A stretch of DNA of 20,947 bases, from NCBI GenBank assembly GCA_045657465.1, contig JAZOTD010000035.1, positions 1-20,947 of the forward strand, in the 5' to 3' direction. Below are positions 7,062 to 15,756 of this stretch, piece after piece. Each line of letters opens with the position of its first letter. Within the stretch, counting starts at the first letter, position 1. The notes beneath the pieces were generated by a model. That model searched no databases and had not been told where the DNA came from. It saw nothing but the letters and a program-made list of their open reading frames with translations. The stretch is from RGIG1681 sp045657465 (lineage in GTDB: Bacteria > Bacillota > Clostridia > Christensenellales > UBA1242). Position numbers and translations under genes: made by a program.

Positions 7062-7092
7062 TTGCAACATTTTAATGTGTTATTATTAATAT
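7062..7092 (+). promoter_or_regulatory. Weak candidate promoter upstream of the comM-like gene
   Basis: TTGCAA (7062-7067) could pair with TATTAA (7084-7089, spacer 16) or TAATAT (7087-7092, spacer 19). The region follows a terminator, so a promoter is expected here, but neither pairing is as good as the other promoters in the window. Confidence 0.3.
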
Positions 7093-7102
7093 GAGGTAAG
7101 AT

Positions 7103-8629
7103 ATGTTTTCAAAGATTTTAAGTTATGGGCTTATTGGTTTAAATGGAACAAAGATTGATGTTGAAGTTGACACCAATGCGGGTGTGCCGGCTTATGACAT
7201 TGTTGGACTCGCAGACACGGCGGTTAAGGAGTCTAGAGAAAGGGTTAGGTCTGCAATTAAAAATTCGGGGTTTAAATTTCCTACAACAAAAATAACAATC
7301 AATCTTGCACCTGCAAATGTTAAGAAAACCGGTGCAAATTTCGATTTGCCAATAGCTATTGCAATTTTACTTTCAAGTGGTCAAATTTCTGGAGATAAGC
7401 ACACAGACTTTGTTGTTATGGGAGAGCTAGGTTTAAATGGAAAAATAAAACCAATCACTGGGCTCTTGCCGGCACTTATATCTGCCAGAAGTGAAGGTTA
7501 TAAAAACTTTATTGTTCCAAAGGCAAATGAAAACGAAGCTAGTTATATTGATGGAATTGATGTTTATGCGTTTGATTCACTCACTGATGTTGTTGCGTTT
7601 TTAAATAGAGCAATACAGTTTTTGCCAGTTGAAAAGAGAATCTGGAAGAGTGAAGATTCTGACAAGATTACTGAGAATTTTTCGAGAGTTAAGGGTCAAC
7701 GTGTTGCAAAGCGTGCAATTGAAATCGCGGTAGCTGGTGGGCATAACATTTTAATGGCAGGTCCACCTGGAGCTGGAAAAACCATGATTGCAAAGTGTAT
7801 TCCATCCATAATGCCAGATTTGAATTTTGAAGAAGCTTTGGAGATTACAAAAATCCATTCCATTGCAGGTGAGCTTGATTTAAAGAAAGGTGTTGTATCT
7901 TCAAGACCTTTTAGAAGTCCGCATCATACGGCTTCGACAGTTGCGCTTATTGGTGGTGGAAAAGATGCAAAACCAGGTGAAGTTAGTCTTGCCAGCAATG
8001 GTGTTTTGTTTTTAGACGAACTTCCTGAATATTCAAGGTCGACACTTGAAACAATGCGTCAGCCACTTGAAGATGGTGTTGTGACTGTTTCTAGAGCTGT
8101 TGGAACTTATGAATATCCTGCAAATTTTATGCTTGTTGCAAGTATGAATCCTTGTCCATGTGGAAACTTTGGAAGCAGAGAACTTGTTTGCACATGTTCA
8201 CCAACTGCGATTCAAAATTATTTAAAAAGATTATCTGGACCATTGCTTGACAGGATTGATTTGAAGATTGATGTTGAAAGAGTTGCCTTTGATGAGATTT
8301 CAAAAAAGACAAATGAAGAGTCGAGTGAAGATATCAAAAAAAGAGTTGACAAGGCAAGAAGTGTTCAGTCTGAAAGGTATAAGGGAACAGGTGTTCACAC
8401 CAACTCAAAAATGAACTCAAAAATGATTAATGAATATTGCAAACTTGATGACGAGTGTGGAGCGCTTATGAAGATCGCTTTTGAAAGATTTCACATATCT
8501 GCCAGGGGTTACACAAGAATTTTAAAAGTGGCTCGAACGATTGCAGATTTAGATGGTGAAAAAGATATAAAATCAAAGCACTTAACTGAAGCTTTGGCTT
8601 ATAGAAATATTGATAAATTTCAAATGTAG
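7103..8629 (+). CDS. comM: YifB/ComM-family Mg-chelatase-like AAA+ ATPase
   Basis: The 508-residue protein has an N-terminal ChlI-type domain (about 1-175, starting MFSKILSYGLIGLNG). An AAA+ ATPase follows, with Walker A GPPGAGKT (220-227), Walker B VLFLDE (301-306) and the MNPCPCG motif typical of the family. The C-terminal Mg-chelatase-like segment includes LSGPLLDRIDLKIDV and ARGYTRILKVARTIADL. In Gram-negative competent bacteria ComM is a hexameric helicase that extends branch migration during natural transformation; in Bacillota the role is less clear. The start ATG 7103 has GAGGT (7093-7097) upstream. dprA follows after seven bases, consistent with a DNA uptake or recombination pair. 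Confidence 0.93.
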   Translation: MFSKILSYGLIGLNGTKIDVEVDTNAGVPAYDIVGLADTAVKESRERVRSAIKNSGFKFPTTKITINLAPANVKKTGANFDLPIAIAILLSSGQISGDKHTDFVVMGELGLNGKIKPITGLLPALISARSEGYKNFIVPKANENEASYIDGIDVYAFDSLTDVVAFLNRAIQFLPVEKRIWKSEDSDKITENFSRVKGQRVAKRAIEIAVAGGHNILMAGPPGAGKTMIAKCIPSIMPDLNFEEALEITKIHSIAGELDLKKGVVSSRPFRSPHHTASTVALIGGGKDAKPGEVSLASNGVLFLDELPEYSRSTLETMRQPLEDGVVTVSRAVGTYEYPANFMLVASMNPCPCGNFGSRELVCTCSPTAIQNYLKRLSGPLLDRIDLKIDVERVAFDEISKKTNEESSEDIKKRVDKARSVQSERYKGTGVHTNSKMNSKMINEYCKLDDECGALMKIAFERFHISARGYTRILKVARTIADLDGEKDIKSKHLTEALAYRNIDKFQM

Positions 8630-8636
8630 GTAGAGT

Positions 8637-9719
8637 ATGTTTACAGAAGATGAACTTGCACTTTTATGGTTTGATTATAATGATTATAGTTTTGCAAAAG
8701 TTGAAAAGATTTTGTCAAAATTTGACCATATTGGTGATATTTTTAATAAAAATTTAATAGAAAATGCGGTTTTTGATGAAAATATTTTTCCAAATCTAAA
8801 AGAGAAATTGCTAAAATTAGATTATGAAAAGTTTTTAGACAAGGTTTTAAACGAGTTTTATAAACATAACATTTCTGCAGTGACTTTTGTTTCTAAAAAC
8901 TATCCTGAAAAATTAAAAAATTTATCTCAACCGCCACTTGTGTTATACACACGTGGAGATCAAAGTTTGCTTAACAAAAAATCTATTTCAATTGTCGGAA
9001 CGAGAAAACCAACTGATTATGGAAAGATTGTGACCGAAAAGTTTGTAAAAGAACTTTCAGGTGCGGGACTTGTGACAGTGTCGGGACTTGCCTATGGAAT
9101 TGATACTATTGTTGCCGAAACTTCACTTTTGGCTGGTGGAAAAACCATTGCAGTTTTGTCTGGTGGACTTGATAGTGTGTATCCAAGTCAAAACAAAGAC
9201 TTGGCTAGGCGTGTTGCAGAAAACGGGCTGGTTTTATCAGAACAAAGAATAGGTATTAAACCTGCAAACTATTTGTTCGTAAACAGAAATCGTATTGTTT
9301 CAGGTCTGGGGCTTGGGACGTTAATTGTTGAAGCAGGAGATAAAAGTGGAACAATGACAACTGCAAGGCATGCCATTGACCAAGGCAGAGAATTGTTTGT
9401 TGTTCCTGGAAATATCTATTCACCACAAAGCAAAGGCACAAACATGCTTATTGATGAAATTCCTGACACGTTCACCATTTCGCCAGAACGAATTCTGCAA
9501 AGATTGAAAATTGAAAAGAAGACAAACAAGGTGACTGTTTCACAAGTTGATTTGATTGAAACAAAAATTTTATCAGTGCTTGAAAATGGTGAGATGTCAT
9601 TTGATGATCTTGCCGAAAAAACTGGTTTAGGTTCTGCAGAACTATCAGCAAAGCTTGTGAAAATGGAAATGTTTGGACTTGTGAAAAAAGGTGTGTCAAA
9701 CACTTATTATAAATTGTAA
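8637..9719 (+). CDS. dprA: DNA-processing protein DprA (Smf)
   Basis: DprA binds single-stranded DNA and loads RecA during transformation; it is also widespread in non-competent bacteria. The 360-residue product has an N-terminal helical SAM-like region (about 1-70), then the Rossmann-like core with SIVGTRKPTDYGK (118-130), SGLAYGID and TIAVLSGGLDSVYPSQN. The core continues with EAGDKSGTMTTARHAIDQGR and VPGNIYSPQSKGTNMLI. A winged-helix DprA C-terminal domain (about 300-360) ends the protein. The usual His of the GIDxxAH motif appears to be Glu here (GIDTIVAETSL), a small deviation. ATG 8637 lies seven bases after the comM-like stop, with AGGT just upstream. The order dprA-topA-trmFO matches smf-topA-gid in B. 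subtilis. Confidence 0.95.
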   Translation: MFTEDELALLWFDYNDYSFAKVEKILSKFDHIGDIFNKNLIENAVFDENIFPNLKEKLLKLDYEKFLDKVLNEFYKHNISAVTFVSKNYPEKLKNLSQPPLVLYTRGDQSLLNKKSISIVGTRKPTDYGKIVTEKFVKELSGAGLVTVSGLAYGIDTIVAETSLLAGGKTIAVLSGGLDSVYPSQNKDLARRVAENGLVLSEQRIGIKPANYLFVNRNRIVSGLGLGTLIVEAGDKSGTMTTARHAIDQGRELFVVPGNIYSPQSKGTNMLIDEIPDTFTISPERILQRLKIEKKTNKVTVSQVDLIETKILSVLENGEMSFDDLAEKTGLGSAELSAKLVKMEMFGLVKKGVSNTYYKL

Positions 9720-9742
9720 ATATTACTTATTTACAAATATTT

Positions 9743-9790
9743 AAAAATGTGCGTTATTGCGACAAAATAAAAAATAAGAGCACATTTTTG
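9743..9790 (+). terminator. Possible terminator with large loop after dprA
   Basis: AAAAATGTGC (9743-9752) is perfectly complementary to GCACATTTTT (9780-9789), which continues into more Ts. The 27-base loop is larger than usual, so termination is plausible but not certain. Confidence 0.5.
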
Positions 9791-9803
9791 TTTGAATAGT
9801 TGT

Positions 9804-9833
9804 TTGACATTTTTGTTATGGTTGTGTTAAAGT
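9804..9833 (+). promoter_or_regulatory. Promoter of topA
   Basis: A perfect -35 box TTGACA (9804-9809) is followed after 18 bases by TAAAGT (9828-9833), which is preceded by TGTGT. It probably drives topA, trmFO, hslV, hslU and trxA, because no terminator is seen until 15541. Confidence 0.65.
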
Positions 9834-9857
9834 GACTTGGAAATAAAAGGAGATTTT

Positions 9858-12032
9858 ATGAAACTTGTTTTAATAGAAGGTCCTGGTAAGAGAGATAGTG
9901 TGCAACATTATCTAGGAGATGAATATAAGGTTATGCCTACTTTTGGGCATTGTCGAGATTTGCCTGAGAAAACTTTGGGTGTTGATGTTAAAAATAATTT
10001 CGAACCTGAATATGTTGTTGTTCCAGACCACAAAAAATATGTTGACAATATTAAAAAAGAAATGAAGAAAGCAGAAGCTGTTTATTTTGCAAGTGACCCT
10101 GATCGTGAGGGAGAGGCAATTGCTTGGCATATGTGTCATCTTTTAGATATTGACCCAGCTGAAGCTAACAGAATCACATATAATGAAATAAGTGAAGAAG
10201 CTGTAAACGAAGCAATTCAAAATCCGAGACCAATTGACCTAAAGCTTGTTGATGCTCAACAAGCTCGTCGTGTTCTCGATAGACTTGTGGGTTATAAAAT
10301 TTCACCAATTCTTTGCAGAAAAATTCAAAACAAACTTTCTGCAGGTCGTGTGCAATCAGTTACACTTAGACTTGTGGTTGACAGAGAAAGAGAAATCTTG
10401 AACTTTAAGCCTGAAGAGTATTGGACGCTTCAAGTGATTTTGAATAAGGCAGATGGTTCAACAGAAACGTTTAAGGCCGTTCTTAATCTTGGCAAAGATA
10501 AAACTATAAAGTCTAAAGAAGAAATGGATAAGATTGTTGAATCAATTTCAGGTGGTGAGTTTGTTGCAACAAACGTTAAAAAATCTGTAACAAAATCATC
10601 TCCAAGTGCGCCATTTACAACTTCAACTATGCAACAAGAAGCGCTTAACAAACTTGGTATGAGTTTGAAAACAACTAGTGCAACGGCTCAAGTGCTCTAT
10701 GAAGGTGTTGAAATTGCTGGCAGGGGAAAACAACCACTTGTAACATATATTAGAACTGACTCAACCCGTGTTGCTCCTGAAGCTCAAGCAAAAGCAAAAG
10801 CATTTATTAAAGAAAATTTTGGTGACAAGTATGTCGTTGAAAAACCAAGACATTTCAAAAACAAAAAAGATGCTCAAGATGCGCACGAAGCGATTCGTCC
10901 AATTTCACTCAAGTATAGACCAGAAGATTTGAAAGATAAGATTCAAAAGAATGAATATAGACTCTATAAACTCATTTATGACAGATTCTTAGCAAGTCAA
11001 ATGGCCGATGCAACTTATAATTCGCTATCAGTTGACATTGAATGTAATGGTTATAAATTCAAAACTACTGGAAGAAGCTTAATTTTCGAAGGATACACAG
11101 CACTTTACAACAACCAATCGGCTGATGATGAAGAAAATGAAACACAAGCAAAACTTCCAAACATTGAAAAAGGTGACACTTTTGTTTCAAAAGAAACCAA
11201 ACCTGAACAAAAATGGACAAAACCACCTGCAAGATACACAGAAGCAAGTTTGGTTAAAGCCATGGAAGAAAAAGGTATTGGCCGTCCATCAACATACACA
11301 CAATCTGTGTCAACGCTTTTCACCAGAACATATGTTGAAAAAGATGGAAAGGCAATCAAACCAACCGAACTTGGAAATGTTGTTGTTGATATGCTTATCA
11401 AGTTCTTCCCAGACATTATGGATGTGAAATTCACTGCTGAAATGGAAGAAACCCTTGACGATATTGAATATGAAGGCAAAGATTGGAGAAGGGTTTTATC
11501 GGAGTTTTATGGAGGATTTGAAGAAGCCGTAAAATTTGCAATGAGTGATGGCACCAAAGCAAGAATTCCAGATGAAGAATCAGATGTTGTTTGCGATAAA
11601 TGTGGTGCAATGATGGTTATTCGCAGTGGAAAATTTGGAAAGTTCTTGGCTTGTCCAAACTATCCAACATGCAAAAACACAAAACCTCTTGAAGAAGAGA
11701 AGAAGATAGTTGCAAAGTGTCCAACCTGTGGTAAAAATGTTATTGCTAGAAAGTCTAAACGTGGCAAGGTATTTTATGGTTGCGAAGGATATCCAGAATG
11801 TTCATATATTTCATGGAATATTCCTGCAAATGAAAAATGTCCAAACTGCAGCGAAGACATGATTGTTAAGCTTTATAAAAATTTAAAAGTGATTTCATGT
11901 CAAAAATGTAATTATTCAAGACGTGAAAAAATTGAAAAAAATGACAATACTCAAACCGCTCAAAGCGAAGAGTATGTAAACGAAATTGATATATTAAACA
12001 AGTTAGATGAACAAAATGAAAGAAACGGTTAA
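9858..12032 (+). CDS. topA: DNA topoisomerase I (type IA)
   Basis: TopA relaxes negatively supercoiled DNA through a covalent 5'-phosphotyrosine. The 724-residue protein has a TOPRIM domain (about 1-125) with the metal-binding DPDREGE (80-86). The catalytic Tyr is Y297 in VTYIRTDSTR, and the segment RVQSVTLRLVVDRERE is conserved. Three C-terminal zinc-ribbon-type C-x2-C modules lie at about 579-605, 621-647 and 661-684. An acidic, Gln/Asn-rich tail of about 35 residues ends the protein. I start at ATG 9858 with AAAGGAGA (9846-9853) upstream; an earlier in-frame start at 9837 would add seven residues including the ribosome binding site region. The N-terminal ESPAKAKTI motif of the family is changed to EGPGKRDSV, keeping E, P and K. 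Its 3' end overlaps trmFO. Confidence 0.97.
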   Translation: MKLVLIEGPGKRDSVQHYLGDEYKVMPTFGHCRDLPEKTLGVDVKNNFEPEYVVVPDHKKYVDNIKKEMKKAEAVYFASDPDREGEAIAWHMCHLLDIDPAEANRITYNEISEEAVNEAIQNPRPIDLKLVDAQQARRVLDRLVGYKISPILCRKIQNKLSAGRVQSVTLRLVVDREREILNFKPEEYWTLQVILNKADGSTETFKAVLNLGKDKTIKSKEEMDKIVESISGGEFVATNVKKSVTKSSPSAPFTTSTMQQEALNKLGMSLKTTSATAQVLYEGVEIAGRGKQPLVTYIRTDSTRVAPEAQAKAKAFIKENFGDKYVVEKPRHFKNKKDAQDAHEAIRPISLKYRPEDLKDKIQKNEYRLYKLIYDRFLASQMADATYNSLSVDIECNGYKFKTTGRSLIFEGYTALYNNQSADDEENETQAKLPNIEKGDTFVSKETKPEQKWTKPPARYTEASLVKAMEEKGIGRPSTYTQSVSTLFTRTYVEKDGKAIKPTELGNVVVDMLIKFFPDIMDVKFTAEMEETLDDIEYEGKDWRRVLSEFYGGFEEAVKFAMSDGTKARIPDEESDVVCDKCGAMMVIRSGKFGKFLACPNYPTCKNTKPLEEEKKIVAKCPTCGKNVIARKSKRGKVFYGCEGYPECSYISWNIPANEKCPNCSEDMIVKLYKNLKVISCQKCNYSRREKIEKNDNTQTAQSEEYVNEIDILNKLDEQNERNG

Positions 12033-13320
12033 TGTTGTTGGACTTGGTCTTGCGGGCTGTGAAGCAGTTTATCAGCTTGCAAAACGTGGAATCTTGGTTG
12101 ATGCTTATGAAATGAAGCCAACCAAGTTTTCTCCTGCGCACGAAAGTGAAAACTTTGCTGAAATTGTCTGTTCGAACTCTTTTAAGAGTGCAGACCTTTC
12201 AACTGCGTCAGGTTGCTTGAAAGCTGAAATGCAAGAGCTTGATTCACTTATTTTAAAATGTGCTGAAAAAACAAAGGTTCCTGCTGGCAGTGCGCTTGCA
12301 GTTGACAGAGACAAGTTTAGCCAGCTTGTCACAAATGAAATAAAAAAACTTGATGGCGTCACTATTCATTATGAAGAAGTTAAAGACATTGATTTGTCAA
12401 AGCCAACCATAATTGCAACTGGACCGCTTACAAGTGACACTCTTTCAAATAGCCTTATGAAAATTCTGGGCGCTGACAATTTGCATTTCTATGATGCATC
12501 TGCACCAATTATTGATGCAGAAACAATTGATAGGTCAAAGACATTTACTGCGGGCAGATATGGAAAGGGCGAAAGTGATTATATAAATTGTTTTTTAAAC
12601 AAAGATGAATATTATGCGTTTATTGATGAACTTGTTAATGCTGAACGTGTTGAACTTCACGAATTTGAGAAAAAAGAAATTTTTGAAGGTTGCATGCCAG
12701 TTGAGGTGATGGCGTCGAGGGGAAGAGATACATTGAGATATGGTCCGCTTAGACCAGTTGGACTTGTGTGCGATGATGGAACAAGGCCTTTTGCAGTTGT
12801 TCAGCTTAGAAAAGAAAGTAATCAAAACAGCCTTTATAATATTGTTGGATTTCAAACAAATTTGAAATTTGGTGAACAAAAGAGAGTTTTTTCAATGATT
12901 CCAGCACTCAAAGATGTTGAATTCGTTAAGTTTGGAGTTATGCATCGAAACAGTTATATTTGCGCTCCAAAATATCTAAACGCTGACTTTTCAGTTAAAG
13001 GAAATGAAAACTTAATCATTGCGGGACAATTGTCAGGTGTTGAAGGTTATATGGAAAGCACAGCTAGCGGTCTTGTTGCTGGAATGTGTCTTGCAAATAA
13101 AATTCTTGGAAAAACTATTGATAATCTTCCAAAAACAACTATAATGGGAGCTATAATAAGTTATCTTATGACAGCAGGTGCTGAAAACTTTCAGCCGATG
13201 AATGCTAATTTTGGAATATTGCCACCGCTTGATGAGAAGATTAAAGATAAGGCGTTAAAAAAATTGGCTTATTCACAAAGAGCGATTGCTGACATGAAGG
13301 CTTATAAGGAGAGAATATGA
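12016..13320 (+). CDS. trmFO: Methylenetetrahydrofolate-tRNA-(uracil-5-)-methyltransferase TrmFO
   Basis: TrmFO makes m5U54 in the T-loop of tRNA using methylene-tetrahydrofolate and FAD. The 434-residue product starts MKETVNVVGLGLAGCEA with the GxGxxG dinucleotide motif. It has C52 in EIVCSNSF and C226 in EGCMPVEVMASRG, which match the two functional cysteines known in B. subtilis TrmFO. Further matches are RPVGL, the FQTNLKFGEQKRVF segment and GQLSGVEGYMESTASG near the end. ATG 12016 is chosen by family length; ATG 12007 is also possible and adds three residues. The start lies inside topA, and the stop overlaps the hslV start as ATGA. In B. subtilis xerC (codV) stands between gid and clpQ; here it is absent. 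Confidence 0.96.
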   Translation: MKETVNVVGLGLAGCEAVYQLAKRGILVDAYEMKPTKFSPAHESENFAEIVCSNSFKSADLSTASGCLKAEMQELDSLILKCAEKTKVPAGSALAVDRDKFSQLVTNEIKKLDGVTIHYEEVKDIDLSKPTIIATGPLTSDTLSNSLMKILGADNLHFYDASAPIIDAETIDRSKTFTAGRYGKGESDYINCFLNKDEYYAFIDELVNAERVELHEFEKKEIFEGCMPVEVMASRGRDTLRYGPLRPVGLVCDDGTRPFAVVQLRKESNQNSLYNIVGFQTNLKFGEQKRVFSMIPALKDVEFVKFGVMHRNSYICAPKYLNADFSVKGNENLIIAGQLSGVEGYMESTASGLVAGMCLANKILGKTIDNLPKTTIMGAIISYLMTAGAENFQPMNANFGILPPLDEKIKDKALKKLAYSQRAIADMKAYKERI

Positions 13321-13853
13321 TTAATTTTAGAGGAACCACAATAATCGGTGTAAAGAAAGACGGAAAAATTGTGCTTGCTGGTGATGGTCAAGTGACTGCT
13401 GGAGAGCATACAATTTTTAAAGGTAATGCAAGAAAAGTTAGAAGAATCTTTAATGACAAGGTTGTTATTGGATTTGCCGGCTCAACTGCTGATGCTTTTA
13501 ATCTTTGTGAACACTTTGAAAAAATGCTTGAGAAATATTCTGGAAATTTGGAACGTGCGGCTGTTGAACTTGCACTCTTGTGGCGTGGCGACAAAGCGAT
13601 TCGTCAACTTGATGCAATGATGATTTGCGCAGACAAAGAACAGCTTTTGATTATTTCAGGAAATGGTGATGTGTTTGAACCAGAAGGTGGTGTTTGTGCC
13701 ATTGGTTCTGGCGGAAACTATGCACTTTCTGCAGGAAAAGCACTTTATGAAAACACAAACCTTTCTGCAAGAGAAATCGCAGAAAAAGCAATGAAGATTG
13801 CGGGTGATATTTGTGTGTATACAAACAGCAACATCACTGTTGAGGAGGTGTAA
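13317..13853 (+). CDS. hslV: ATP-dependent protease HslUV, peptidase subunit HslV (ClpQ)
   Basis: HslV is the proteasome-like threonine peptidase that forms stacked hexamers with the HslU ATPase. The 178-residue product starts MINFRGTTIIGVKKDGK. Family knowledge places self-cleavage before the first Thr of GTT (Thr7 here), leaving a Thr nucleophile, as in most HslV and unlike the Ser-type B. subtilis ClpQ. Conserved blocks include AGDGQVTAG, KGNARKVRR, GFAGSTADAF, AIGSGGNYAL and AGDICVYTNSN. Start and upstream stop overlap by four bases (ATGA). The gene's last codons contain the GAGGAGGTG ribosome binding site for hslU, so the subunits are likely made in balance. Confidence 0.97.
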   Translation: MINFRGTTIIGVKKDGKIVLAGDGQVTAGEHTIFKGNARKVRRIFNDKVVIGFAGSTADAFNLCEHFEKMLEKYSGNLERAAVELALLWRGDKAIRQLDAMMICADKEQLLIISGNGDVFEPEGGVCAIGSGGNYALSAGKALYENTNLSAREIAEKAMKIAGDICVYTNSNITVEEV

Positions 13854-13855
13854 GC

Positions 13856-15181
13856 ATGGCTATTGAATTTTCACCAAAACAAATCGTTAGTGAACTTGAC
13901 AAATATATCATTGGTCAAGATGAAGCAAAAAAAGCGGTTGCGATTGCACTTAGAAACAGATATAGAAGAAGCAAGCTTTCTCCAGAAATGAGAGAAGAAA
14001 TTACTCCAAAGAACATTATTATGCAAGGTCCAACTGGTGTTGGTAAAACTGAAATTGCCAGACGTCTTGCAAAACTTGTTAAAGCTCCATTTGTTAAAGT
14101 TGAAGCAACAAAGTTTACTGAAGTTGGTTATGTTGGAAGAGATGTTGAATCAATCATTCGTGACCTTGCAGAAGCGTCAGTTAGACTTGTAAAGAAAGAA
14201 AGATTTGACGAAGTGCGTGAAAAGGCTGAAAAAGCAACATATGACAGACTTATGCTTGCACTTTTTGGTTCATATAAAACAAAGCACCCAGAAATGAGTG
14301 ATGACACAATTCGTGACCACATTGTTGATGATATAAAAAATCATAGAATCGACAATGAAATCGTTGAAGTTGAAGTTATTGAAGATAATAACCCAATGCA
14401 AATGATGGGTGGCATGGGAATGGAACTTAACATTTCTGAAATGCTTGGCGGAATATTGCCAAAGAAGAAAAAGAAAAAACGTCTTGCAGTTATTGATGCA
14501 ATGCACGTGTTTTTAAACGAAGAAAGTGAAAAACTCATTGATATGGACAATGTTTCAGCAGAAGCAATTAGACGTGCTGAACAAGACGGCATTGTGTTTA
14601 TTGATGAAATTGACAAGATTGCGGCAAAGAGTGCAAATGGTGGCGGAAGAGGCCCTGACGTTTCAAGAGAAGGTGTTCAAAGAGACTTGCTTCCAATCGT
14701 TGAAGGTTCAACTGTTACAACAAAATATGGCGCAATTAGAACAGACTTTATTTTGTTTATTGCTGCAGGTGCATTCCACTTGTCAAAGATTGAAGACTTG
14801 ATTCCTGAACTTCAAGGAAGATTCCCAACAAGTGTAACACTCAACAGCATTAAATATGAAGACTTTGTAAAGATTTTGTCTGATACACAAAACTCGCTCT
14901 TGTTGCAATATGCGGGGCTCCTTTCAGTTGACAACATTAAACTTGATTTCACAAAAGATGGTATTGAAGAACTTGCTAGAATTGCAGTTTTGGCAAACGA
15001 AACAAATGAAAATATTGGTGCAAGAAGACTTCATTCGTTAATGGAGACATTGCTTGAAGACATTTCTTTCAATGCAACTGGTGACCATCCGGTTATTGTT
15101 ATCACAGTAGACAAAAAATATGTTGATGAACATTTAGACAATATTTGCAAAAAGTTTGACTTAAGAAAATATATTCTGTAA
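13856..15181 (+). CDS. hslU: ATP-dependent protease HslUV, ATPase subunit HslU (ClpY)
   Basis: HslU is the AAA+ unfoldase that feeds substrates into HslV. The 441-residue protein shows Walker A GPTGVGKT (58-65), the pore motif GYVG (91-94), Walker B VFIDEID (247-253), and VQRDLLPIVEGS and LQGRFPT of the second region of homology. Residues about 110-235 form the HslU I domain and include a run of six Lys (203-208). The C-terminal tail ends LRKYIL, like the tail that docks into HslV in characterised pairs. It begins two bases after hslV with a strong overlapping GAGGAGGTG. In B. subtilis codY follows; here a thioredoxin gene does. Confidence 0.97.
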   Translation: MAIEFSPKQIVSELDKYIIGQDEAKKAVAIALRNRYRRSKLSPEMREEITPKNIIMQGPTGVGKTEIARRLAKLVKAPFVKVEATKFTEVGYVGRDVESIIRDLAEASVRLVKKERFDEVREKAEKATYDRLMLALFGSYKTKHPEMSDDTIRDHIVDDIKNHRIDNEIVEVEVIEDNNPMQMMGGMGMELNISEMLGGILPKKKKKKRLAVIDAMHVFLNEESEKLIDMDNVSAEAIRRAEQDGIVFIDEIDKIAAKSANGGGRGPDVSREGVQRDLLPIVEGSTVTTKYGAIRTDFILFIAAGAFHLSKIEDLIPELQGRFPTSVTLNSIKYEDFVKILSDTQNSLLLQYAGLLSVDNIKLDFTKDGIEELARIAVLANETNENIGARRLHSLMETLLEDISFNATGDHPVIVITVDKKYVDEHLDNICKKFDLRKYIL

Positions 15182-15205
15182 CCTATAGTTAAGGAGGGTG
15201 ATGTT

Positions 15206-15535
15206 ATGCTTAATGCAGGAATAATGACAAGTGAAGAATTTGATGAAATTATTGGTTCAAAAGATGTTTGTGTGGTTGATTTTTCTGCGTCATGGTGTGG
15301 TCCATGCAGAATGATGGCTCCAGTGCTTGAAGATGTTTCAGATAAATACAAAGGCAAATATTTCTTCTATCAAATCGACATTGATAGCGCTGAAGAACTT
15401 GCTGAAAAGTTTAATGTTACAGCGGTTCCAACAATTATTGTTTTGAAAAAAGGCAAAGAAGTTGACAGAACTTCTGGTTATCAAGATTTAAATGAATTCG
15501 AAAGATTTTTAAACAATGCAGTTAGAAAAGATTAA
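15206..15535 (+). CDS. trxA: Thioredoxin
   Basis: The 109-residue protein is a complete thioredoxin fold with the redox motif WCGPC in FSASWCGPCRMMAP and the cis-Pro motif AVPT. It also has the typical C-terminal FERFLNNAV helix. It reduces protein disulfides in the cytoplasm. A strong AAGGAGGGTG (15191-15200) precedes ATG 15206. The gene lies 24 bases after hslU without a terminator between, so it is likely the last gene of the topA-hslUV unit. It closes with a strong terminator. Whether it is the cell's main thioredoxin or one of several cannot be seen here. Confidence 0.93.
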   Translation: MLNAGIMTSEEFDEIIGSKDVCVVDFSASWCGPCRMMAPVLEDVSDKYKGKYFFYQIDIDSAEELAEKFNVTAVPTIIVLKKGKEVDRTSGYQDLNEFERFLNNAVRKD

Positions 15536-15540
15536 AAAAC

Positions 15541-15572
15541 AAAAAGACTGACAATTTTGTCAGTCTTTTTTT
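15541..15572 (+). terminator. Rho-independent terminator after trxA
   Basis: A 13-bp stem AAAAAGACTGACA (15541-15553) and TGTCAGTCTTTTT (15558-15570) with an ATTT loop ends in a T run. It ends the topA-to-trxA unit and isolates the NifS/NifU-like operon downstream. Confidence 0.93.
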
Positions 15573-15700
15573 GTGCAGAAAAAATGTTAAGGTTTATCAA
15601 AAAACCGCAAGATTTTCTGTAAAAATAACAAATTTTTGAATAAAAACATAAAAAATACGCTGTGTTTTGCGATTTTTTGAAAGAAATTTTAAAAAGGGTA

Positions 15701-15729
15701 TTGCAATTTAGTTATTATAATTATATAAT
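15701..15729 (+). promoter_or_regulatory. Promoter of the NifS-like/NifU-like operon
   Basis: TTGCAA (15701-15706) and a perfect TATAAT (15724-15729) are spaced by 17 bases. Two further TATAAT sequences lie at 15716-15721 and 15730-15735, so the exact -10 could differ. The 15573-15700 segment before it is AT-rich and shows no gene. Confidence 0.75.
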
Positions 15730-15736
15730 TATAATA
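15713..15736 (+). promoter_or_regulatory. Perfect 24-nt AT palindrome over the -10 region (candidate operator)
   Basis: Bases 15713-15736 equal their own reverse complement over the full 24 positions, all A or T, and centre on the -10 box. A bound dimeric repressor here would block RNA polymerase. The overlapping TATAAT repeats could produce such symmetry by themselves, so the operator role is only a suggestion. Confidence 0.4.
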
Positions 15737-15756
15737 TCACAAAGGGAGAGGTTTTT

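Noticed and set aside
13317..13340. HslV does not begin with Met-Thr, which at first suggested a missing nucleophile
   Set aside because: Several HslV proteins carry a short propeptide ending in Gly before the Thr; MINFRG followed by TT fits this normal form.
14460..14482. A-rich run coding for six Lys in hslU as a programmed frameshift site
   Set aside because: The run is broken by G residues, the frame continues cleanly and Lys-rich sequence at this place is normal for the HslU I domain.
15573..15700. Small RNA or hidden gene in the gap between trxA and the NifS-like gene
   Set aside because: The stretch is AT-rich without a good open frame, ribosome binding site or hairpin-plus-T-run; I see only promoter-proximal sequence.
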